From Adhaeribacter swui (GTDB lineage Bacteria > Bacteroidota > Bacteroidia > Cytophagales > Hymenobacteraceae): a DNA stretch of 64,000 bases. Positions 26,747-36,339 of this stretch are shown in pieces (the first letter of the stretch is position 1; every line of letters begins with the position of its first letter). The stretch is taken from positions 1-64,000 of the forward strand of contig NZ_CP055154.1 in NCBI RefSeq assembly GCF_014217805.1. The letters are read 5' to 3'. The notes beneath the pieces are model-generated. The model was given only the letters and a program-made list of their open reading frames with translations. It had not been told where the DNA came from and did no database searches. Made by a program: the position numbers and the translations under genes.

Positions 26747-27121
26747 ATGAGATTTCTGTTAATTGTTTTTATGGGAGGCGGATTGGGTAGCATAGCCCGC
26801 TATCTTGTTAATAAGTGGGTAGGCGGCACCTTAACTTCGGTATACCCGTACGGTACTTTTCTCGTTAATATAATAGGTTGCTTCCTGATTGGTTTTTTAA
26901 TTTTCTTTACCCAACGGGCAGGTGCTTCCACTATATTCTGGCGTTTATTTTTGGTAACTGGTTTTTGCGGTGGCTTTACCACCTTTTCGTCCTTTACTTT
27001 TGAGAATGTGGAACTAATAGGTAATCAGCAACTATTGCTTTTTTTTGTTTATGCAACCGGCAGTGTTGTTCTAGGCCTTTTAGCTACATACTTAGGGATT
27101 TTAGCCGCCAGGAACATTTAA
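26747..27121 (+). CDS. crcB: CrcB/Fluc fluoride channel
   Basis: The 124-residue protein has four membrane helices and the Fluc signature motifs GGGLGSIARYLVN, GTFLVNIIGCFLIGF and TGFCGGFTTFSSFTFE. Fluc channels are dual-topology dimers that let fluoride leave the cell. A single copy is seen, consistent with a homodimer. It closes the fluoride operon; the next gene is on the other strand. Confidence 0.95.
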   Translation: MRFLLIVFMGGGLGSIARYLVNKWVGGTLTSVYPYGTFLVNIIGCFLIGFLIFFTQRAGASTIFWRLFLVTGFCGGFTTFSSFTFENVELIGNQQLLLFFVYATGSVVLGLLATYLGILAARNI

Positions 27122-27139
27122 AAGTAATATCCTTAATAA

Positions 27140-27565
27140 TTATTTCCAGATTAAAACGACCATACCAGTTAGAATTAAGGCAGCACCGGCTAAAAGTTTC
27201 GGGGTAAGCGGTTCTTTAAGTAAAAGAAAAGAAAGCAGCAAAGTAATAATTATACTACCCTTATCAATAGCTGCTACATAGGATACCGTTCCCAATTTCA
27301 TAGCTCGGTAATAGAAAATCCAACTCAAAGAGGTAGTAAAACCGGAAAGAATTAAAAATAGAAACGTTTTAGGAGTAAGTTCTGAAACCCCCTTTGCTCC
27401 CCCCTCCCAGGTAAAAAGATTAACCGTAACCAATATAAAAACCACTGCCGTCCGGATAGTTAAACCTAAATCTGAACTAATTTTTGAAATTCCAAATTTA
27501 GCCAACACCGAAGTCAGGCCGGCAAAAAAAGTGGCTATTAGCGCGTATATTAACCAGGTAGGCAT
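27140..27565 (-). CDS. EamA/DMT-family small transporter
   Basis: The 141-residue protein has four or five membrane helices in one EamA repeat, with SWIFYYRAMKLGTVSYVAAID and LLLKEPLTPKLLAGAALILTG as typical segments. Half-length DMT proteins usually work as dimers to move drugs, metabolites or polyamines. The substrate is unknown. It converges with crcB, 18 bp apart. Confidence 0.85.
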   Translation of the reverse strand: MPTWLIYALIATFFAGLTSVLAKFGISKISSDLGLTIRTAVVFILVTVNLFTWEGGAKGVSELTPKTFLFLILSGFTTSLSWIFYYRAMKLGTVSYVAAIDKGSIIITLLLSFLLLKEPLTPKLLAGAALILTGMVVLIWK

Positions 27566-27654
27566 ATAAATATGATGGCGTTTATGTATTAAGTTCTTGA
27601 ATATTAATTAAAATTTATACTTTAGACAACTCTAGGGCTTCCAGTCTTTACTTA

Positions 27655-27775
27655 CTAAGAACCCGCATCAAGCTGGAATATTAGTTGCACATCGGTAAGG
27701 CTACTATAAAACTTCCAGTTATGATTATTGCCAGGATTACTGCATCTATGTGGTCAAGTCAATTCCCAACGATGG
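27655..27775 (-). pseudogene. Decayed duplicate of the RND permease 3' end
   Basis: The + strand from CCCGCATCAA (27663) to TCAATTCCCAACG is clearly related to 28388-28504, the 3' coding end of the RND permease: CCCGCATCAA, TACTA.AAAAC, GCTGCATCT/ACTGCATCT and CAATTCCCAACG recur in the same order with substitutions and a gap. Read on the minus strand it gives fragments such as SLMRV with in-frame stops. Its left part overlaps the last codons of the PAP2 gene. Confidence 0.7.
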
Positions 27776-28346
27776 TATTTGTGTAGTTTTTTTGAAAAAG
27801 TAACAGAATGCCTTTATTCATTAGCCCTCCCAAAACTCCTCCCAACACAGCTGCAACCAACACATCCCCCGGATAATGCACCCCATTATAAATTCGGCTG
27901 TAAGCGACCAGGATAGCCCAAAAGAATAGTATATATTTTAAAAATTTAAAATGAGTGGGCAAAAGTAAGGCTAGAAAGGTAGCTAAAGCAAAAGCATTAG
28001 CTGCATGAGAAGATACAAATCCGTATTGGCCGCCTGGTCCGCCGTTATTTAAATAAATAAGGTCAGTTAAGGCCAGTTCATGTGAGGGCCGTAACCTTTG
28101 AATTGTATTTTTGAGCAGATGAGAAGCGATTTGGTCAGTTACTAGAATCAATAGGCCAATGGCCAGCAGCACGAAAACGCTTCTTTTCTTAAAAACGCGA
28201 ATAATGATAAAAATTAAAACCAGGTAAAAAGGCACCCAAAAAAGCTTATCACTGGCATAAAACATAATAGGGTCTAGTAAGGCGTGGTGCTTTCCGTTCA
28301 AATAAAGAAACAGGTTGGTATCTAAGGCCTTTAGCTGATTTATCAT
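27759..28346 (-). CDS. PAP2-family membrane phosphatase
   Basis: The 195-residue polytopic protein has PAP2 blocks KNTIQRLRPSH, VSSHAANAFA and SRIYNGVHYPGD, with five or six membrane helices. This resembles undecaprenyl-diphosphatase-type PAP2 proteins, which release phosphate from lipid carriers at the outer side of the inner membrane. It overlaps the RND permease end by one base (TAATG) and is the last gene of the efflux cluster. Its final codons run into the RND remnant, so the original C-terminus may have been replaced. Confidence 0.88.
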   Translation of the reverse strand: MINQLKALDTNLFLYLNGKHHALLDPIMFYASDKLFWVPFYLVLIFIIIRVFKKRSVFVLLAIGLLILVTDQIASHLLKNTIQRLRPSHELALTDLIYLNNGGPGGQYGFVSSHAANAFALATFLALLLPTHFKFLKYILFFWAILVAYSRIYNGVHYPGDVLVAAVLGGVLGGLMNKGILLLFQKNYTNTIVGN

Positions 28347-31300
28347 TATTCGGACAGGCTTGGTATTCTTTCTGTTCTTTTATAAATCACCCGCATCAAA
28401 CTTGGGAATACCAGTAGCAGCATGGGCAAGCCTACTACAAAACCCCCAATGACGGCTACCGCCAAGGGTTGCTGCATCTGGGCACCCAGGCCAATTCCCA
28501 ACGCCAGCGGCATCAAGGCCAGAATAGCGCCAATGGCAGTCATTAATTTAGGGCGAAGGCGCAGGGCAATAGCATAGTTAATGGCTTGGTCTACATTGTT
28601 GGTTTCCTTAATATTCTGCCGGAACTGATTGACGGTAAAGATGGCGTTTTCGGCGATAATACCCACAATCATAATAATGCCCGTGTAACTGCTTACGTTC
28701 AGCGGAATGCCTATTAGGAATAAGGCCAGAATACAGCCCGTAATGCCCATCACGGAAATAAAAATAATAAGGGCGGCTATCAGCCATTCTTTAAACAGGA
28801 AAAGTAGCACGCCAAACACGAGTAAAATGGCTAAACTCAAAATCAAAAGTAGCTCCCGGAAAGACTGTTGTTGCTCGGCGTAGGCTCCGCCGTACCCGAT
28901 GGTATAGCCTTGCGGTAACGATAAATTTTGGGCAAACTGCCGCTGTATATCCGTAATGGCACTGCCTAAATCGCGATTATCCAAACGAGCGGTTAAGATG
29001 ATGACCGATTTTAAATCTTCCCGGCGCTGCTCTATTTCGCCGGGAATAACCGTGATGCCGGTAAAAAAAGAAATTGGCCGCGTGCTACCATCGGGTAAGA
29101 AAATTAACTGCTTTTTGAGTACTTCTACATCGTTTTCATGATAGTTCGTAAACCGCAATAGAATCCGGCGCATTTGCTCGCCTTCCTGTAACTGACCAAT
29201 TTGAATGCCCCCCGTCATAGCGGCTTGCGCCGGAGAAGGCGTGGGTTGGTTGGCGTTCATACCCAACGGCACGCCGCCCGTATAAGCGGTTAACTGGGTC
29301 TGGAAATCCGTCAGATTAATTTTATACAGGTTTAATTTTTCCTGATTAGGCGTAAATACCAGCGAAGGCCCGGCCGTTACCAATCCATTTTCCAGATCGG
29401 CAATGCCTGGTACCTTTTGGAGAATGCCTTCCGCCTGCCCGGCCAACTGCTGCAAGGTGGCATAATCAGCGCCGAATATTTTAATTTCGATGGGTTGGGA
29501 CGAACTCATTAAATCGCCTAATAAATCCGCAATCCGCTGTCCGAAGCCAATATCCAACGCTGGCACCGATGCACTTATTTTCGTCCGTAGTTCGCTGATA
29601 ACTTCGTCCGTCGTTTTATCCCGTTCTGTTTTGAGCTGAATGGAATAGTCGCCATAGTTGGGCGGCACCGTCCTAAAAGCCATCCGGATACCGGTGCGGC
29701 GCGAATAGGTTTCTACTTCCGGTTGCGCCAGGATGATTTTTTCCATTTCCCGGCACAGGCGGTCCGTTTCTTCAATACTCGTACCCGCCGGGGAGTAATA
29801 ATCCAGCACAATGGTACCTTCGTCCAGGTTGGGTAGAAATCCGGTTTCTAACCGGCTGGAAACAAACCACGCTGAAACGACTAAAACCAGCACGAGCAGT
29901 ATCGAGACTACCGGTTTGGTAAATGTCCAGGTAAGCCAGCGTAAATTAGATACTGATTGTTGGGCGTTATGCCGGTTCGATTTTAAAGATTTTTTATACC
30001 CGATAAGTAAGTGTAAAACCGGCAGGAGCAGCCAGGTAACCAGGAAAGACGTTACCATGGTAATCTGCATGGTATCAGATAATTCCCGGAAAAAGCTACC
30101 GGCCAAGCCACTCATGAGCCGGAAAGGGAAATGAATAACAATGGTAGCCAGCGAAGAACCCACCATAGCCGGGAATAATCCCTGAATGGCTTCCTTCACT
30201 ACTGTAAACCGGTTTTTCTCCGGATAATCCTCGTGGCTGCGGTAAATCTGCTCGATTATCACAATGGCATCATCAATAATCAATCCGATGGAGGCCGCAA
30301 TGGCGCCCAACGACATAATGTTGATGGTAATGCCTACTAAGTAAAGCACCAGAATGGTAAAAGCCAAGGTTACCGGAATGGTAAGTAACACCACCAAACT
30401 GGCCCGCCACGACCGTAAAAATAAAATCATTACGATAATAGCTAGGAACAAGCCTTCGTAAATGGTTTTTATAACACTGTGGATGCTGTCGCCGACAAAG
30501 GCACTCTGGTTGTAATAGGGTTGTAGGACATACCCCTTAGGCAACAGTTTCTGGATTTCGGCGGCTTTTTCACTGGCATCCTGAGCAAAACTCAGCAAGT
30601 TGATGCCCGGCTGTTTTACCAAATCTATCAGTACCGCGTTCTGGCCGTTGGCATTTATTTTCACGAACTCCTGCTGCTCCTGTAACTCTACCTTCGCAAA
30701 ATCCTTTAGCCTGACAATCCGGGTGCCATCGTTTTTAATGATTAATTCCTGTAGCTCCTCCACGTCGTTTACGCGGGTATCGGTCAGGGTTAAATACAAG
30801 CGGTTATAGGCCGACACGTTGCCATTCGACAAGACAAAGTTGTTGTTATTAAAGGCATTAATAAGGGTATTGGGGGTGATGCCGAGCACGGACATTTGGG
30901 TAGCATCCGGGATAATAACGTATTCCTTGGCCTTTCCTCCTCGTACAATAACGTTCGAGATGCCGCTAACTTGCGAAAAGACAGGCCGCACAATTAAGTT
31001 GGCGGCATCGCGCAAGGCTACCTGGCTTTTGTCCGGCCCTTCCAGGCTGAACCCGTACACGGGAAACAGTGACTGGTTCATGGCTTCTACGGACAGGTTT
31101 ACCCCGGTCGGCAGGTAGTTTTTAATTTCATTTATGCGGCTTTCTATCTGTGTTTTCTGCGCATACGTGTCCAGTCCCCATTCAAAATACACCTCAATAG
31201 TGGCGCTGCCCCGGCTAGTGCTGCTTTTTACAATAGTAACGCCCCGCACCTTTTTTACCGCACTTTCTAAAGGCTTAGTCACCGTAATCATCATGCGGTC

Positions 31301-31474
31301 CACGGGTAGTTGTCCGGCATCGGCAAGGAGGGTAATACGCGGAAAAAGCACCTCCGGAAAGAGATTGGTTTGCATGCGGGTATAGAAAAATATCCCCGCC
31401 GCCAGCAAGAGTAGCCCAATAAACAGAATGGGTTTGGTAAAAATCTGGAAGTAATTTTTAGAACCGGTTTGCAT
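28346..31474 (-). CDS. RND-family efflux permease (HAE-1-like)
   Basis: The 1042-residue protein has the RND layout: one N-terminal helix, a large periplasmic domain, six helices, a second periplasmic domain and five more helices. GLIIDDAIVIIEQIYR carries the two adjacent aspartates of the proton relay used by multidrug HAE-type pumps, unlike the single-D motif of heavy-metal pumps. It sits 6 bp downstream of a periplasmic adaptor and a TolC-like gene, so all three parts of the envelope-spanning pump are encoded together. Substrate unknown. Confidence 0.93.
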   Translation of the reverse strand: MQTGSKNYFQIFTKPILFIGLLLLAAGIFFYTRMQTNLFPEVLFPRITLLADAGQLPVDRMMITVTKPLESAVKKVRGVTIVKSSTSRGSATIEVYFEWGLDTYAQKTQIESRINEIKNYLPTGVNLSVEAMNQSLFPVYGFSLEGPDKSQVALRDAANLIVRPVFSQVSGISNVIVRGGKAKEYVIIPDATQMSVLGITPNTLINAFNNNNFVLSNGNVSAYNRLYLTLTDTRVNDVEELQELIIKNDGTRIVRLKDFAKVELQEQQEFVKINANGQNAVLIDLVKQPGINLLSFAQDASEKAAEIQKLLPKGYVLQPYYNQSAFVGDSIHSVIKTIYEGLFLAIIVMILFLRSWRASLVVLLTIPVTLAFTILVLYLVGITINIMSLGAIAASIGLIIDDAIVIIEQIYRSHEDYPEKNRFTVVKEAIQGLFPAMVGSSLATIVIHFPFRLMSGLAGSFFRELSDTMQITMVTSFLVTWLLLPVLHLLIGYKKSLKSNRHNAQQSVSNLRWLTWTFTKPVVSILLVLVLVVSAWFVSSRLETGFLPNLDEGTIVLDYYSPAGTSIEETDRLCREMEKIILAQPEVETYSRRTGIRMAFRTVPPNYGDYSIQLKTERDKTTDEVISELRTKISASVPALDIGFGQRIADLLGDLMSSSQPIEIKIFGADYATLQQLAGQAEGILQKVPGIADLENGLVTAGPSLVFTPNQEKLNLYKINLTDFQTQLTAYTGGVPLGMNANQPTPSPAQAAMTGGIQIGQLQEGEQMRRILLRFTNYHENDVEVLKKQLIFLPDGSTRPISFFTGITVIPGEIEQRREDLKSVIILTARLDNRDLGSAITDIQRQFAQNLSLPQGYTIGYGGAYAEQQQSFRELLLILSLAILLVFGVLLFLFKEWLIAALIIFISVMGITGCILALFLIGIPLNVSSYTGIIMIVGIIAENAIFTVNQFRQNIKETNNVDQAINYAIALRLRPKLMTAIGAILALMPLALGIGLGAQMQQPLAVAVIGGFVVGLPMLLLVFPSLMRVIYKRTERIPSLSE

Positions 31475-31480
31475 GCCGCG

Positions 31481-32398
31481 TTATTTCGTTATTTTAACTA
31501 AAGCCGTATCGGGTAAGCCATAATTTCCCCGCAAGATAATCCGGTCGGTGGCCTTGAACTGCGGACTACTTATTTCGGTTTCCGTTGTGCTTTTATTACC
31601 TATCTGCACGGGTACCTTCACGGCGGTGCTGTCATTAATGAGTTTCATGACCCAGAATTCCTCCATCATTTCGTCGCTGAGAACCGCCGCCTTGGGCAAC
31701 ACCTGACGGCTAGCAGCCTGATCATTGTCCAGCAGTACTTTTACTTGTAGGTTTTCGGGCAGAAAAAGAGTTTCTTTTGTTTTGGCCAACAAGGTTTGGG
31801 TTTGAGCGGTAGGGTTCATCGCTGCCAACGGGGTAGTGATGGAGGCTGTATGAACGGAATTATCGGGTAGTATTATCCGGCAAGTTTTACCTGATTGCGC
31901 AAATTGAATATACTCGTAGGGTACATTTAACTGAAAGGCCATATTGCTGCTCTCGGCAATGGTGCAAAGTTGGGTTCCTTCCAGCACGTATTCGCCAGGC
32001 TGTTGTTTATCAAAGGTGGTGATGATGCCGGAAGCCGAGGCCCGGACCTGCACCCGGCCAAAATTAGCCAGGTCTTTATCTAGCTTAGCCGCGGAGCTAC
32101 CTAAAGCCCGGCGCTCTTTGCTCTCCATTTCGTACAGCACCGTACCTTGGTTTATTTTATCCCCCAAATGAACATTTACCTTCGTGATGAAAGCCGCAAT
32201 GGGGGCGGTAACGACGTTGCGTTTCAAGTAAACCGTAGTAGCCGTTAATATCAAGGAGTTATCTACTTTTCCCTGCTGTATCTGCACGACAGAAACGCTG
32301 GTTTTAGGCTTAATAGCCGGTTCTTCGGCTGTTTCGGTTTTGGTTCCACACGCCGTTAAAAGCCAGCAGAAAAACAGGATAGAGATTAATTTCTTCAT
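31481..32398 (-). CDS. RND efflux periplasmic adaptor (lipoprotein, HlyD-type)
   Basis: The ATG at 32398 begins a signal peptide with lipobox LTAC; the frame also runs six codons further up. The protein of about 305 residues has the lipoyl/barrel-sandwich region (residues about 55-140, including APIAAFITKVNVHLGDKI) but only a short hairpin, followed by a beta-barrel domain. It links the RND permease with TolC in the periplasm. It lies 6 bp from the permease gene and 11 bp from the TolC-like gene. Confidence 0.9.
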   Translation of the reverse strand: MKKLISILFFCWLLTACGTKTETAEEPAIKPKTSVSVVQIQQGKVDNSLILTATTVYLKRNVVTAPIAAFITKVNVHLGDKINQGTVLYEMESKERRALGSSAAKLDKDLANFGRVQVRASASGIITTFDKQQPGEYVLEGTQLCTIAESSNMAFQLNVPYEYIQFAQSGKTCRIILPDNSVHTASITTPLAAMNPTAQTQTLLAKTKETLFLPENLQVKVLLDNDQAASRQVLPKAAVLSDEMMEEFWVMKLINDSTAVKVPVQIGNKSTTETEISSPQFKATDRIILRGNYGLPDTALVKITK

Positions 32399-32409
32399 TT
32401 CAGGGGAGT

Positions 32410-33714
32410 TTACCAATTCCAGTAATTATAAGCGTTGATCAGTAATTGCTCGTTCGTGTACAACAACAAGGAATCGCGTTGGGCCAGGGCCATATTTTTA
32501 AGCGCCATAATGTAATTAATAATAGAAAGCTGACCCACCATTATTTCGCGCCGGTAGGTAGTGAGCAGAGACCGGTACTCCTGCATTTGCTTCTGGGTAA
32601 TCTGTTGCCGGGTAGTATAAGATTCCAGTTCGTTCCGGTAACGGGTCTGGCGCAACTTGTTCTGTACCAGAAAATTCTGCCGGTAAAAAGAAACCGTTTG
32701 CAACAGCACTGCCGTTTTCTGCCGAGTAATATTCCGCTGTTGCCCGTCAAAAATATACCAGTTGAAGGTGAGGCCGGTACTAAACCCAAACCGTTGGGGA
32801 ATAGAGGGCAGATAAGTAGCATTTAAGCCGGCATTGGTAAAAAAATTAAGCTGGGGTTTGTATTTCAGCTCAAAAACTTTTTGCGTTGCCATTAAATTTA
32901 AGCTGTCCAGGCGGTACCGGATGAGGTAGTTCGAAGCGGAGATTGATTCTTTTACCTGCAAATGGATGTCCTGCAGCAACACCCGCCCCGTATCAGGTAC
33001 CCCGGCTAAAATCCGTAAATCTTGCAAGTCGCGGTAGTAATTGGCCTGGTAGGTAACTTGTACGTTACGGTTGGCTTCGTATTCAATATTAAGTAAGCTC
33101 AGGTCGGATTGTTTTAATATACTTTTGTCTACCAGCCGCTTTATAATACTGCACTGGTCGGCTAAGAGAAGCAGCAATGAGTCGGCGAACAGCATTTGCT
33201 TTTTATCCTGGAGGCATAGAATAAACTGGTCGGTTACCAGCTTTTCTAAATCATGTTCGGTTAACCGAATCGTATTTTGATTTACCTGCCGCCCTGCTTC
33301 TACCTGTTGTGCATACACTTGAAAGCGCTCTGCCGTAAACAGGGGCTTGGTATAGGTAATCAGCCCCTGATATAAACCACCGTTAGTGGCACCCAAGTCG
33401 TAACCATAATAATCAGTGGTGGGTTTCGGAAAAAGCTCCAGTTTGGTTTGACTTTCATCGGTATTTAAAACAGGCGCCAGCATGATATTCCCTGTGGCCG
33501 TTATCTGGGCTTTGGTATAAAAGGCTTTTAAACGTTCTATTTCTAAGGTAGCGGCCTGGGTCTGGTTTTTAGTATCATTTAGGAGTGGGCTGTTTTGTCT
33601 GGCGGCCTCCAGATAGTAATCTAAATTATTTTGGGCATGCGCACGTGAAACCAGCAATAAACATAAAATAATGAATAGGCAAAATGCCTTTTTAAAGGTT
33701 TGAAATACTGCCAT
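32410..33714 (-). CDS. TolC-family outer-membrane efflux protein
   Basis: The 434-residue protein has a signal peptide (ending AHAQ) and two repeats of long helices with intervening strands, as in TolC/OprM. It provides the outer-membrane duct for the RND pump encoded next to it. It is the first gene of the three pump genes on the minus strand. Confidence 0.9.
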   Translation of the reverse strand: MAVFQTFKKAFCLFIILCLLLVSRAHAQNNLDYYLEAARQNSPLLNDTKNQTQAATLEIERLKAFYTKAQITATGNIMLAPVLNTDESQTKLELFPKPTTDYYGYDLGATNGGLYQGLITYTKPLFTAERFQVYAQQVEAGRQVNQNTIRLTEHDLEKLVTDQFILCLQDKKQMLFADSLLLLLADQCSIIKRLVDKSILKQSDLSLLNIEYEANRNVQVTYQANYYRDLQDLRILAGVPDTGRVLLQDIHLQVKESISASNYLIRYRLDSLNLMATQKVFELKYKPQLNFFTNAGLNATYLPSIPQRFGFSTGLTFNWYIFDGQQRNITRQKTAVLLQTVSFYRQNFLVQNKLRQTRYRNELESYTTRQQITQKQMQEYRSLLTTYRREIMVGQLSIINYIMALKNMALAQRDSLLLYTNEQLLINAYNYWNW

Positions 33715-33737
33715 TTAGTATTGGAGGGTAAATATTA

Positions 33738-34169
33738 TCAGTCTAATTCTTCTTCTAAGAAATTGCCTTGGCTGTCAAAAACCAACTCTTTCCCGGTAAT
33801 TTGGATTTCATAGGTAATGTTGCCATCCTGCTTCGTGATTTTTTCAATGCTTTGCATTTCCTCTTTCGGATATTTGGAATGGATATATTCTAATATAGCC
33901 GTTTGGTTAGTTAATTGACTGTCGTCAATTTCCAATTCCGTTTCTACCACTTCTCCTTTCGGGTTAAATGATACAGCTCCTATCTCTTGGCTATTTTTAT
34001 ACTTGGCTTCCCAAATGGGCGATTCATCATTCCATTGGGTAATGTTAGCTTCTGGATGAATCTTTTGAAAAGCGGCAACAATTTGTTTGGGCACTTTTTG
34101 GCTTTGGGTATCTGGCGTGCAAGCCGATAGGGCCACTATACTACTAATGAGCACCAATAATTTTTTCAT
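33738..34169 (-). CDS. PepSY-like periplasmic lipoprotein
   Basis: The ATG at 34169 starts a signal with lipobox LSAC; the mature part of about 125 residues has two PepSY-like (DUF2874) repeats, with VVAAFQKIHPEANITQWNDE and the EILGYI-like second repeat ending VFDSQGNFLEEELD. Such proteins are often controlled by nearby two-component systems and may bind or sense envelope ligands. It lies 23 bp upstream of the TolC-like gene. Confidence 0.85.
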   Translation of the reverse strand: MKKLLVLISSIVALSACTPDTQSQKVPKQIVAAFQKIHPEANITQWNDESPIWEAKYKNSQEIGAVSFNPKGEVVETELEIDDSQLTNQTAILEYIHSKYPKEEMQSIEKITKQDGNITYEIQITGKELVFDSQGNFLEEELD

Positions 34170-34399
34170 TATCTTTTTTAGTAAGCAGTGATACAAAACC
34201 GAATAAAAATTAAGGTTTTGATAAATAGAGATAGCTTTTCCGGTTAAGTTTTCACAAAGCTCACTGCCAATTTGGAATAAATTCTGAATTTAGGTGGTCA
34301 ATTTGCTTTTAGTCACAAGACAAAGAAGCTTGATTTAAGCGATTTATTTTATAAGGCGTGGTGCTGGAGAAAGTAAATGAACTAGAAGAACCTCGGCCA

Positions 34400-35677
34400 T
34401 TAAAAATTTACCGTAAATTGATGCTGTTGGTTGGGGAACTGGTACATTACCTGCCAGCCGTGTAACTGGCATATCTGGTGCACTATGGCTAAGCCCAAGC
34501 CGCTACTCTGGACATGGCTGGACGTTTTGGCAAATCGTTCAAATAATAATTCTTCTTCCAGTGGTATCGTCTCGCCAGTATTGTTAATCGTTAGTTGCTT
34601 TTGAATCAGGTGAAGACTAATACTTCCGGAAGCAACATTATGCCGGATAGCATTCAGGAAAAGATTATGAATCATTATTTCCAGTAAACCTTTGTGGGCC
34701 TGCACCCAAACCGGCTGGTCGGGCAAATGTGTTTGAATGTGTAAGTTTTTCTGTTGCGCCTGTTCCGTGAAATAAGGCAGCACCTCGGTTATAATGGTGC
34801 CCACCTCCACAGCCTGCCGTTCATAAAACTGCCGGCTGCCTAACTTGGCTAGTAGTAACAGGTTTTTATTTATGCGGGATAAACGGGAAGCAGTTTCGTA
34901 AAGAGAGGCGATAATAGCGGCCTGTTCTTCTAATAGGGAGGGATGCTGTAAAAGCAAATCGAGTTTAGACTGAAAAACGGCAAGTGGGGTTTGCAACTCA
35001 TGGGCTGCGTTCTCCGTGAATTCTTTTTGCCTTTGGTAAGCTTTTAAATTGGCATTTATCAGGCTGATTAAGCCGGTGTTTAATTGTTTGAATTCCATGA
35101 TGGCCGTATCGGGGAAAACCGGTAAGGCTGGCTGTTCTATATTAAATTTTTCAATTTGATGTAACGTATCGTAAAAAGGTTTCCATAGCCTTTTGGAAAC
35201 CACTCGGGTTAGCACAAACAATACTCCCGATAAAACCACCAGGAGGCCGATATATAATTTGACCAAAGCTTTTATCAGGTCTTCTGATTCTACCAGGTTT
35301 ATCCGGATGCGCAGCATAAAAGGCTGCCGGTTTATTGCAATCCGGTCGTATAAAACCCGGTAGGGTTCCCATTCTTGGTGCAGCGTATCCAGAAAAACAG
35401 CTTCCTGAATCTGGCCAACCGGCTGGGTAATCGTATCGGGCAATATCCAGATATCGCGGTTATATTTATTCCAGATGGCCACCTCCTTCTTTTGCAGCAA
35501 TGGCAAATGATAGCGTTGAAATTCTTCGCGGCGAAGATTGATAGCCTCATCCACATCATCTATATACAGCCGTTGCATCTGGCTATAAAACAAAGGCGCA
35601 CTCAATAATAATAAGGTCGTGGCCAAAAAAGCATAATACAGTAACGTTCGGTTTAAGAGTTGGTTCATGCTTCCCAT
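34400..35677 (-). CDS. Sensor histidine kinase
   Basis: The 425-residue protein has a first membrane helix (about 10-30), a periplasmic sensor of about 100 residues, a second helix (about 140-162), a HisKA domain with phosphoacceptor ENAAHELQTPLA, and a HATPase domain with NLFLNAIRHN and SGLGLAIVHQ. The D of the usual DNG box is replaced within NNTGETIP, as in many Bacteroidota kinases. Its start overlaps the response regulator by 13 bp. The periplasmic sensor and downstream pump suggest control of the efflux operon. Confidence 0.93.
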   Translation of the reverse strand: MGSMNQLLNRTLLYYAFLATTLLLLSAPLFYSQMQRLYIDDVDEAINLRREEFQRYHLPLLQKKEVAIWNKYNRDIWILPDTITQPVGQIQEAVFLDTLHQEWEPYRVLYDRIAINRQPFMLRIRINLVESEDLIKALVKLYIGLLVVLSGVLFVLTRVVSKRLWKPFYDTLHQIEKFNIEQPALPVFPDTAIMEFKQLNTGLISLINANLKAYQRQKEFTENAAHELQTPLAVFQSKLDLLLQHPSLLEEQAAIIASLYETASRLSRINKNLLLLAKLGSRQFYERQAVEVGTIITEVLPYFTEQAQQKNLHIQTHLPDQPVWVQAHKGLLEIMIHNLFLNAIRHNVASGSISLHLIQKQLTINNTGETIPLEEELLFERFAKTSSHVQSSGLGLAIVHQICQLHGWQVMYQFPNQQHQFTVNF

Positions 35678-36339
35678 TTATAGCCCATGCCGTACAAGGT
35701 TTTGATGTAGTCTGGGAGGCCGGCATCCGATAATTTCTTTTTAAGATTTTTGATGTGGGCATACACAAAATCGTAATTGTCCAACATGTCGGCCATATCG
35801 CCGGACAGGTGTTCGGCCAATGCGCTTTTAGAAATTACCCGGTTTTTGTTACCAATCAGAAAAAGCAATAAGTCGAACTCTTTCTTTGTTATACTTACCG
35901 CTTCGCTTTTAACCGTAACTACTTTGGCCAGCAAATCAATTTGCAGTTCGTTTACCTGAATTAAATTGCGGTTAGCAAATTGTTTACGACGGATAAGGGA
36001 ATAAATACGGGCGCTCAGCTCCGATAGATGGAAAGGCTTAGCTAAATAATCATCGGCTCCAATCTGCAAGCCTTCTATTTTATCTTCTAAAGAATTTTTG
36101 GCCGAAATAATAATTACACCTTCCTGCTTGTTTAGTTTTTTTAACTCTCCGAGTAGACGCAACCCATCGCCGCCCGGTAGCATGAGATCCAGCAGGATAC
36201 AGTCGTAATCGTATAATTGTATTTTATACTGGGCTTCCCGGAAGGTGCCGGCCAATTCGCAGCGGTAGTTCTGTTCTTTTAAATAAGCTACGATGCTTTG
36301 CGCCAGCGCTTCTTCATCTTCGATAATGAGTATTTTCAC
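35665..36339 (-). CDS. OmpR-family response regulator
   Basis: The 224-residue protein has a receiver domain (phosphoacceptor Asp in CILLDLMLPGGDG, Lys in IIISAKNS) and a C-terminal winged-helix DNA-binding domain (residues about 130-222, ending DYIKTLYGMGYKWEA). It forms a two-component system with the overlapping kinase and starts inside the PAP2 gene end (ATGA overlap). Confidence 0.95.
   Translation of the reverse strand: MKILIIEDEEALAQSIVAYLKEQNYRCELAGTFREAQYKIQLYDYDCILLDLMLPGGDGLRLLGELKKLNKQEGVIIISAKNSLEDKIEGLQIGADDYLAKPFHLSELSARIYSLIRRKQFANRNLIQVNELQIDLLAKVVTVKSEAVSITKKEFDLLLFLIGNKNRVISKSALAEHLSGDMADMLDNYDFVYAHIKNLKKKLSDAGLPDYIKTLYGMGYKWEA

Noticed and set aside
32541-32822. Second minus-strand frame inside the TolC-like gene
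   Set aside because: Out-of-frame shadow of a full-length, motif-consistent TolC protein.
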